From the NCBI GenBank assembly GCA_016783285.1, contig JADHWW010000142.1:1-17065 (forward strand): 17,065 nucleotides of DNA, written 5' to 3'. Shown piece by piece: positions 9,781 through 15,111 of the stretch. This DNA comes from Anaerolineae bacterium (GTDB taxonomy: Bacteria; Chloroflexota; Anaerolineae; B4-G1). Position 1 is the first letter of the stretch. Each line of letters begins with the position of its first letter. A program made the position numbers and the translations under genes. Under the pieces are notes generated by a model. That model was not told the origin of the DNA, did no database searches, and saw only the letters and a list, made by a program, of their open reading frames with translations.

Positions 9781-9868
9781 CCCTCCGACTCACCTCGCTC
9801 CCTCCGGGACGGGTGAGCGATAAGGTGTAGGGAACAATCCCTACGCCCGCCATGTTTGCAAAGGAGGC
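9781..9868 (+). ncRNA. Leader RNA 1, candidate molybdenum/tungsten-cofactor riboswitch
   Basis: A block of about 88 bases is shared almost completely with 14934-15021, while sequence on both sides differs. Within it CTCCGGGACGGGTGAGCGAT and AAGGTGT are followed by a hairpin (GTAGGG, loop AACAAT, CCCTAC), then CGCCCGCC and TTTGCAAAGGAGG. CGGG (9810-9813) can pair with CCCG. GGGT-A-C-GATA-GGTG and the closing GCAAAGG resemble the E. coli moaA Moco RNA as I remember it. Both copies precede enzymes that need a tungsten or molybdenum pterin cofactor. The block ends inside the 5' arm of a terminator. The riboswitch class is inference; the conserved leader and attenuator layout are seen. Confidence 0.65.
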
Positions 9869-9911
9869 GAGTGTTTGGCCGTCAGCGACGGCCAGATGCT
9901 GCGCCTCTTTT
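9864..9911 (+). terminator. Attenuator terminator of leader RNA 1
   Basis: GAGGCG (9864-9869) pairs with CGCCTC (9902-9907), followed by TTTT. Inside, TGGCCGTC (9876-9883) pairs with GACGGCCA (9887-9894). The GGAGG used by the outer stem also closes the conserved leader block, where it could instead pair with an upstream CCTCC. The two folds exclude each other, as expected for ligand-controlled termination before AOR 1. Confidence 0.75.
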
Positions 9912-10010
9912 CGTTAGATGAGGAGGTGATGCCTAGAGGACGAAGTTGTCTATAGTGGTTCACAAGAGACTCTAGTTTCGAGATCGTTGTTCTACATAAG
10001 GAGGAGTAAA

Positions 10011-12230
10011 ATGACAACAGAGGAAAAACTGCATGGACAGGTCTCTGAGTTGCAGGAACAACTGCGCCAGGGTAAGATAGCCCGACGGGATTTCTTGCGT
10101 TACGCGGCCCTCCTGGGTTTGTCCCTGGGAGCGGCGGAGGCGCTTGCCGCTTGTGCCCCGAAGCCGACGCCTACACCAACGCCTACGCCCACACCAGCCG
10201 TGCCGGAATTCTACGGTTGGACGGGCAAGGTGCTCGACGTAGACCTGACGGCTGGAACAGTCGAGACCAAGGCCCTCGACGAAGTATGCCCCGACTACAA
10301 GGACTACGTCGGCGGCAGAGGGCTGGGGGTCAGGATGCTCTACGACGCGGTCGGGCCGGATACGGACCCGCTCGGCCCTGAAAATGTCCTCGTATTCGCC
10401 ACCGGCCCGGTGACCGGAACAAGCGTGCCCAGCTCGGGAGGATACAACATCATATCGAAATCCCCTCTGGCCCGCCCGGCGGCCGGTAAGGACACCCGGG
10501 GGTTGATCTTCGACTCCCACTCCGGAGGCGACTGGAGCGACGTGATGAGGCATGCCGGCTTCGACGTCATAATCCTCAGGGGGAAGGCGGATAGCCCGGT
10601 CTACCTCTGGATCGAGGACGGAAAGGCCGAGATCAAGGACGCAAAGAACCTGTGGGGCGAAGGCACCTATGAGACGACGGCCGCCATCAAGGAGGAGATC
10701 GGAAAGCCGGGGATAAAGGTGGCCTGCATCGGCCCAGCGGGAGAGAAGCTCGTCAAGTTCGCGTGCATAATCAACGACGCGGACGAACTGGGATGTGGCC
10801 GGGCCTGCGGGAGGGACGGCGGAGGGACGGTCATGGGGTCGAAGAACCTCAAGGCCATCGCCGTCAGAGGGACGCTGCAGATCCCGATCGCCAAGCCGGG
10901 AGAGCTGCTAGCCGTCGTCAGAGAGCAGATGGATAAGCTCCGCGCCGGCCCCCTGTGCGGAACGGCCCTGCCGACCTACGGCACCCAGGTGCTGTACAAC
11001 CTGATCAACGGGGTGGGGCTCCTGCCGACGTGCAACTTCCAGTGGGGGATGATCAAAGAGGCCAACAAAGCGAGCGGGGAGGCGATGGCGGGCGAGGTCG
11101 AAGGGGTGCCTAAGACCCTCACTGCGGCGAGGGGGTGCTGCCGCACCTGCCCCATCCACTGTGCCAGGGTGACGAGCATCCCTGAACCGCGCCCGGACTA
11201 TGTGACCATAGGCAAGGGTGAGGGGCCCGAGTACGAAACCACCTGGGCGTTCGGGGCTACGTGCGGAGTGGACGACATATTCGCCATAAGTGAGGCGAAC
11301 TACCTCTGCAACGAGCTGGGGATCGACACCATCACGGCCGGGTCCACCATAGCCTGCGCCTTCGAGCTGTGCGAGAAGGGAGTCCTGGACCTCTCCGAGG
11401 TGGGATATGCGAAGGGGGAGAATCCCTTCGGTGATGGGGAGGCCATGGTCAAGCTCGTCCACAAGATCGCTTCCAAGGAGGGTGTGGGCACCGAACTGGC
11501 CGAGGGCTCGAAGAGGCTGGCGGAGAAGTGCGGCCGCCCCGAGCTCTCCATGTCCGTGAAGGGCCTCGAGTTCCCGGCTTACGACGCCCGTGGCGTCCCG
11601 GGGCAGGGGCTTGCCTACGCCACCTCGAACAGGGGGGCGTGCCACGTGCGCGCCTACCTGATAGCGGCGGAGGTGGCCGGCCGCTACTGTGGGTTCTCGC
11701 CGCCCGATATCCCCGAGCCCACGGTCGAGTACAGGCTGGCAAAGGACGGTGACAAGACCGGCCTGGTGCTGGTCTTCCAGCACCTCACCGCAGCCTTGGA
11801 CTGTATAGGCCAGTGTCTTTTCACCGTCTTCTCGCTCGGAGCTGAGGATTACGCTAAAGGGCTGTCCGCGGCGACGGGCGTTGATTACTCGGTCGAGGAC
11901 TTTCTGAAGGTGGGGGAGAGGGTCTGGAACCTGGAGAAGCTCTTCAACATCCGGGAGGGACTGACGAAGGACGATGACCGCCTGCCGCCTCGCCTGGAGG
12001 AGGAGCCGATGCCCGACGAGGTCTACTCGGCGGAGGCGAAAGCAGCCTTGCCGACGCCGGTGGAGGTCCCGCCCCACGGGACGATAGAGAAGGAGGCCTC
12101 GGCTGGCAGCACCTGCCCGATCCCCGAGATGCTCCCAGTGTACTACGAGAAGCGCAACTGGGACAGCGAGGGCGTGCCAACCGACGCCAAGCTCGCAGAG
12201 CTGGGGCTGGCCTGGGCGAAGCCAGCGTAG
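10011..12230 (+). CDS. Exported AOR-family tungsten/molybdenum aldehyde oxidoreductase (Tat lipoprotein)
   Basis: The 739-residue protein has a twin-arginine motif RRDFLRYAALLG (R25, R26), a hydrophobic stretch and a lipobox LAAC (C48), then a (TP)n linker, then a full AOR enzyme. AOR enzymes oxidise aldehydes to acids with a tungsten or molybdenum bis-pterin and a 4Fe-4S cluster. Cluster ligands are seen as CRTCPIHC (C377, C380, C384) and a late cysteine (C602 in DCIGQC). The domain 1 signature TGPVTGTSVPSSGGY and ETTWAFGATCGVDD are present. Most AORs are cytoplasmic; this one should be folded, exported and anchored on the outer face. ATG 10011 follows AAGGAGGAG. Its body favours AGG/AGA arginine codons, unlike AOR 2 and unlike its own signal region, which hints at transfer and later addition of a local signal. 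It is followed by a polyferredoxin. Substrate unknown. Confidence 0.9.
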   Translation: MTTEEKLHGQVSELQEQLRQGKIARRDFLRYAALLGLSLGAAEALAACAPKPTPTPTPTPTPAVPEFYGWTGKVLDVDLTAGTVETKALDEVCPDYKDYVGGRGLGVRMLYDAVGPDTDPLGPENVLVFATGPVTGTSVPSSGGYNIISKSPLARPAAGKDTRGLIFDSHSGGDWSDVMRHAGFDVIILRGKADSPVYLWIEDGKAEIKDAKNLWGEGTYETTAAIKEEIGKPGIKVACIGPAGEKLVKFACIINDADELGCGRACGRDGGGTVMGSKNLKAIAVRGTLQIPIAKPGELLAVVREQMDKLRAGPLCGTALPTYGTQVLYNLINGVGLLPTCNFQWGMIKEANKASGEAMAGEVEGVPKTLTAARGCCRTCPIHCARVTSIPEPRPDYVTIGKGEGPEYETTWAFGATCGVDDIFAISEANYLCNELGIDTITAGSTIACAFELCEKGVLDLSEVGYAKGENPFGDGEAMVKLVHKIASKEGVGTELAEGSKRLAEKCGRPELSMSVKGLEFPAYDARGVPGQGLAYATSNRGACHVRAYLIAAEVAGRYCGFSPPDIPEPTVEYRLAKDGDKTGLVLVFQHLTAALDCIGQCLFTVFSLGAEDYAKGLSAATGVDYSVEDFLKVGERVWNLEKLFNIREGLTKDDDRLPPRLEEEPMPDEVYSAEAKAALPTPVEVPPHGTIEKEASAGSTCPIPEMLPVYYEKRNWDSEGVPTDAKLAELGLAWAKPA

Positions 12231-12271
12231 AGACAAGCAAGGGAACGGAATGAGTCTGGAGGATGTGCTTG

Positions 12272-12308
12272 AGGCCCCAACCGGGTGTCTTTCATCGGGT
12301 TGGGGCTT
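12272..12308 (+). terminator. Hairpin after AOR 1
   Basis: GCCCCAACC (12274-12282) pairs with GGTTGGGGC (12298-12306), a nine-pair GC-rich stem followed by the T-rich TTCTCGCTTGCTCTT. It should end or weaken transcription behind AOR 1, leaving partial readthrough into the polyferredoxin gene. Confidence 0.6.
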
Positions 12309-12330
12309 CTCGCTTGCTCTTCCGTTACCG

Positions 12331-12460
12331 GAGTGCGGACGCGAGTCCGCAGGCTTGCGCCTGCACTCCTGCCCAAAGGATGTTTCAGAACTGCTCATCC
12401 CCACTTCAAGTGTGGATGCGACAGCTTGCTGGCGTCCAGAGCAAGCTTTGGCGTCCAAAG
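12331..12460. repeat. Structured intergenic repeats between AOR 1 and the polyferredoxin
   Basis: Bases 12331-12368 form a compact three-way junction: GAGTGC and GCACTC enclose the hairpins GGAC-GCGA-GTCC and AGGC-TTGC-GCCT. Further on AGCTTGCT (12423-12430) pairs with AGCAAGCT (12440-12447), and CTTTGG-CGT-CCAAAG forms a perfect hairpin (12446-12460). None encodes a plausible protein. They look like dispersed structured repeats rather than a gene-specific element. Confidence 0.6.
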
Positions 12461-12515
12461 TTGGGAAGAGTGTTCGGAATTATGCATATTCCTATAACTT
12501 GATAGGAGGTTCCCC

Positions 12516-13928
12516 GTGAAGGCTCAAAGACGGCGACGCCTGCGCCAAATCGCTCAAAGATGGATACGCCTGCGCCAACTTGTCCAGTACTTGGCCCTGG
12601 CTCTGTTCCTGTACCTGTTCGTCAGCACGGCGCGAGAGGGGAGATCGCCGATTCCCGTCAACCTCTTCTCCTGCCTCGACCCGCTCCTGGCCCTGAGCTC
12701 GATGTTGGCCACGCGGCGGGTCATCCTCGCTTTCGCCCCTGCCCTCGTCCTCACCCTGGCCACTCTGGCTTTGGGGAGGTTCTGGTGCGGCTGGCTCTGC
12801 CCCCTGGGGACGATCCTCGACCTCTTTGGCCCCCCCAAGCGAGATCTCCCCCAGCAACTTCGCCAGGCCAAGCACTTTTTGCTCTTCATCCTCCTCTTCG
12901 CCGCCCTCTTCGCCAACCTCACCCTGATCTTTTTGGACCCGATAACTGTATTCCTGCGCGCTTTGGCTGGCGTGATCTACCCCGGCATCAAGTCGGTACT
13001 CGAAGAGGGCAGCCAATTCTCCATCCAGCCGATCCTCATCCTCCCCTTAGTGGTCATCCTGGCCCTGAACCTCATCGCCAGGCGCTTCTGGTGCCGATAC
13101 CTCTGCCCCTTAGGGGCGCTCCTGGGGCTAGTCTCCAAGATCGCCTGGATCAAACGGCGTGTGAGTGAGGAGTGTGTCAGTTGCGGTCTATGCCCTCCAG
13201 TGTGCCCTATGGGAACCATTGACGAGGAGGATCACACCAGCGACCCGGGCGAGTGCATCCAGTGCATGAATTGCCTGGCTCCCTGCCCGGTGGAGGCGAT
13301 AAAGTTCGGCAGGGAGCCAGGGCTGAACTGGGGTTACGAATACGACCCCTCCCGCCGCCAGCTCCTGGCCTCGCTTGCGGCCGGCGCGGGGGGAGCACTC
13401 CTCCTGCGCACAGGATTGTTCAAGAAAAGAAGCCCTCATCTGCTTCGCCCCCCAGGAGCCAGACCCGAGGCTGAGTTTCTGGCTAAGTGTGTGCGCTGCG
13501 GCCAGTGTATTCAAGTCTGCCCCAACTCGGCGCTGCAGCCGACCCTGCTTGAGGCGGGCTGGGAGGGTATCTGGACGCCGATGCTCGTGCCTCGCCTCGG
13601 CTTTTGCGATTACTCATGCAATGCCTGCGGCCAGGTCTGTCCCACTGGAGCCATCCCTCCCCTCTCGCTTGAGGAGAAAAGGACAAAGGTCATCGGCACC
13701 GCCCGCGTTGACGAGGATCGCTGCATCTCTTGTATGATCTGCAGGGACATGTGCCCCGTGGGGGCTATTGAGATGGTGGAGGTGGAGAAAGAGGGGGTGA
13801 TGGTCATGCTCCCTCAGGTGATGCCGGTGCTGTGCACCGGCTGTGGCACCTGCGAGTACATTTGTCCCGTGGAAGGCGAGGCGGCGATAAGGGTCTATGT
13901 CCCCGGAGTTCTTTCCAGCTTGACGTAA
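12516..13928 (+). CDS. Membrane polyferredoxin, NapH-like/NapG-like fusion
   Basis: The 470-residue protein has a NapH-type half with about four membrane helices and the paired motifs RFWCGWLCPLG (C91, C95) and RFWCRYLCPLG (C193, C197), then two 4Fe-4S cysteine sets (C220-C230, C247-C257). At 279-284 comes SRRQLL with a hydrophobic stretch to about 298, a Tat-like signal inside the chain. A MauM/NapG-type half follows with four more sets starting at C325, C364, C403 and C440. NapH and NapG pass electrons between quinol and partner enzymes as separate proteins; here they are joined. If the inner hydrophobic segment spans the membrane, the last four clusters lie outside beside AOR 1. GTG start with TAGGAGGT 7 bases before. 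Electron acceptor for AOR 1 is inference from position. Confidence 0.85.
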   Translation: MKAQRRRRLRQIAQRWIRLRQLVQYLALALFLYLFVSTAREGRSPIPVNLFSCLDPLLALSSMLATRRVILAFAPALVLTLATLALGRFWCGWLCPLGTILDLFGPPKRDLPQQLRQAKHFLLFILLFAALFANLTLIFLDPITVFLRALAGVIYPGIKSVLEEGSQFSIQPILILPLVVILALNLIARRFWCRYLCPLGALLGLVSKIAWIKRRVSEECVSCGLCPPVCPMGTIDEEDHTSDPGECIQCMNCLAPCPVEAIKFGREPGLNWGYEYDPSRRQLLASLAAGAGGALLLRTGLFKKRSPHLLRPPGARPEAEFLAKCVRCGQCIQVCPNSALQPTLLEAGWEGIWTPMLVPRLGFCDYSCNACGQVCPTGAIPPLSLEEKRTKVIGTARVDEDRCISCMICRDMCPVGAIEMVEVEKEGVMVMLPQVMPVLCTGCGTCEYICPVEGEAAIRVYVPGVLSSLT

Positions 13929-13983
13929 AAAAGGACACTGTGTGATCCAATCCGCAACGGACTTGGGCTTTGGGAGTGGCGAT

Positions 13984-14364
13984 GTGGAGACCATCCGCGT
14001 TGAGGTCTGGCTCTACGGGCCGCTAGCGCGCTACGCCGGCGAGCAGAGCCAGGGCAGTTACGCCGAACTGCACCTGGAACTGCCCGCGGGCAGCACGATG
14101 CAATACCTCCTCGACCACCTGGGCCTTCCACCGGAGGAGAAAGGCATCACCTTCGTCAACGGCGATCTGGCCGCGCTGTCTGGCCTGGACGCTGACCGTG
14201 ACCTGGTGTTGCACGACGGCGACCGGGTGGGCATCTCCCACCGCAAGAGCATGTGGCCTTTCCAGTACCGCTTCGGCGCCGGTGTGACCCCCCAACTCCA
14301 GGAGACGTTCAGCCAGCGGCAGGACGGGGGAGTGCAACATGCGTACACTCAGCCGGATGAGTGA
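13984..14364 (+). CDS. MoaD/ThiS-like beta-grasp protein, copy 2
   Basis: The 126-residue protein is almost identical to copy 1 at 8703: five substitutions in 120 aligned residues (Q/E, A/Q, Y/H, R/H, E/Q). The same beta-grasp domain, the same long tail with MWPFQYRFGAG and the same internal QDGGVQHAYT are present. GTG 13984 aligns with the ATG of copy 1 and follows GGGAG by seven bases; a longer frame from GTG 13942 is possible but has no counterpart in copy 1. It lies 55 bases after the polyferredoxin, so it may share its transcript. The stop TGA comes directly after the region shared with copy 1, which suggests this copy keeps the original end. Role in pterin-cofactor sulfur supply is inferred from fold and neighbours. 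Confidence 0.8.
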   Translation: METIRVEVWLYGPLARYAGEQSQGSYAELHLELPAGSTMQYLLDHLGLPPEEKGITFVNGDLAALSGLDADRDLVLHDGDRVGISHRKSMWPFQYRFGAGVTPQLQETFSQRQDGGVQHAYTQPDE

Positions 14365-14398
14365 CCCACCTACCAACACCGCTGAGGGGAGCAGAGAC

Positions 14399-14427
14399 TT
14401 GACAAGTGGCTACATCTGGCGTATCAT
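14399..14427 (+). promoter_or_regulatory. Sigma-70-type promoter of the xisHI cassette
   Basis: TTGACA at 14399-14404 and TATCAT at 14422-14427 have a 17-base spacer, matching the promoter at 9294. Transcription would enter the truncated xisH and xisI and could read on into leader RNA 2 and AOR 2. Confidence 0.7.
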
Positions 14428-14454
14428 AAGGATATGAGCAAATAGGGAGCAAGA

Positions 14455-14547
14455 ATGCCTCGTAAGGACATTTTTCACACTGTTGTCAAGCGTGCCCTGG
14501 TCAAAGATGGCTGGACAGTCACGCACGATCCGCTGCATATCGAGTGA
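14455..14547 (+). pseudogene. xisH: Truncated xisH (30 codons)
   Basis: The frame MPRKDIFHTVVKRALVKDGW and the following THDPLHIE match the first 30 residues of XisH, a family named after a cyanobacterial fdxN-element excision controlling factor and usually about 140 residues. Here TGA comes directly after HIE, and the sequence passes at once into the ribosome site of xisI. About 110 codons were lost by an internal deletion. GGGAG lies six bases before the ATG and a promoter is present, so a 30-residue peptide could still be made. XisH resembles a nuclease-fold protein; a fragment this short should be inactive. Confidence 0.8.
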
Positions 14548-14559
14548 GGTGATTTCGCA

Positions 14560-14892
14560 ATGGATCGAGTAAGCCAGCGCAAGATTGTGACAGAACTCTT
14601 GGAGGAGTACGCCCAATATCCTCCGGCTCACGGGCAAATCGAGATGGAGACGATCTTTGACGTGGAGCGGGATCGCTACCAGTTGATGGCCATTGGCTGG
14701 CAAGGACCACGGCGTGTTCATGGATGTCTGATTCACATTGACATCCGGGAAGACAAGATATGGCTGCAACACGACAGCACCGACGCCGAGATCGCAAATG
14801 AGCTCGTCGAGCGTGGAGTTCCCAGGGAGCGCATTGTGCTGGGATTCTACCCGGAGCGTCGCCGCCAGTACACAGGGTTCTCGGTGAATTAG
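14560..14892 (+). CDS. xisI: XisI-family protein
   Basis: The 110-residue protein matches the XisI family over its full normal length, with the characteristic central and C-terminal parts (HGCLIHIDIREDKIWLQHDS, GVPRERIVLGFYPERRR, YTGFSV). XisI and XisH were named as controllers of fdxN-element excision in heterocystous cyanobacteria, yet the pairs are widespread outside such elements; a toxin-antitoxin-like or mobile accessory role is often guessed. GAGGTGA lies about seven bases upstream, derived from the end of xisH. Its partner is truncated here, so XisI is an orphan. It lies between the second MoaD-like gene and leader RNA 2, the place held by the unknown gene 9391 in module 1. Confidence 0.85.
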   Translation: MDRVSQRKIVTELLEEYAQYPPAHGQIEMETIFDVERDRYQLMAIGWQGPRRVHGCLIHIDIREDKIWLQHDSTDAEIANELVERGVPRERIVLGFYPERRRQYTGFSVN

Positions 14893-14933
14893 AGCCGCCA
14901 TCGCAAAAACCACAGTCTGAACAATCGCATACC

Positions 14934-15021
14934 CCCTCCGACTCATCCCGCTCCCTCCGGGACGGGTGAGCGATAAGGTGTGAGGAGCGATCCCCACGCC
15001 CGCCGTGTTTGCAAAGGAGGC
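14934..15021 (+). ncRNA. Leader RNA 2, candidate molybdenum/tungsten-cofactor riboswitch
   Basis: The block repeats leader RNA 1 nearly base for base: CCCTCCGACTCA, CTCCCTCCGGGACGGGTGAG, CGATAAGGTGT, CGCCCGCC and GTTTGCAAAGGAGG. The hairpin differs but still pairs: GTGAGG and CCCCAC replace GTAGGG and CCCTAC, with an A-U pair changed to G-C at one position and a mismatch at the next. The compensatory change supports a selected RNA structure. It precedes AOR 2. The cofactor-riboswitch assignment rests on gene context and remembered similarity to Moco RNA. Confidence 0.65.
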
Positions 15022-15074
15022 CCCTGTTGACCGAGCCTTTATGGCGTTCGGTGGATAGGGCCTCCTCGTTTTTT
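15016..15074 (+). terminator. Attenuator terminator of leader RNA 2
   Basis: GGAGGCCC (15016-15023) pairs with GGGCCTCC (15058-15065), followed by TCG and six T (15069-15074); ACCGA and TCGGT form an inner stem. The 5' arm overlaps the end of the conserved leader. The stem sequence differs from terminator 1 but both start from the same GGAGGC, so the overlap itself is conserved. A 10-base direct repeat, GGATAGGGCC, lies at 15053 and 15075. Confidence 0.75.
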
Positions 15075-15111
15075 GGATAGGGCCAACCATATTTTATAAG
15101 GAGGTACAAGA

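Noticed and set aside
9781..9868. TPP, cobalamin or c-di-GMP riboswitch
   Set aside because: The hallmark sequences of those classes are not present, and the gene context fits a pterin-metal cofactor better.
9929..9955. Leader peptide MPRGRSCL between terminator 1 and AOR 1
   Set aside because: It has AGGAGG close by, but the spacing is too short, it is not present before AOR 2, and its codons show no attenuation pattern.
10908..12458. Open frame of 516 codons on the minus strand opposite AOR 1
   Set aside because: It runs opposite a well-supported AOR gene, has no ribosome site that stands out and no recognisable domain.
12250..12519. Small open frames between AOR 1 and the polyferredoxin
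   Set aside because: They are read from a terminator hairpin and structured repeats in several frames, with no sign of protein conservation.
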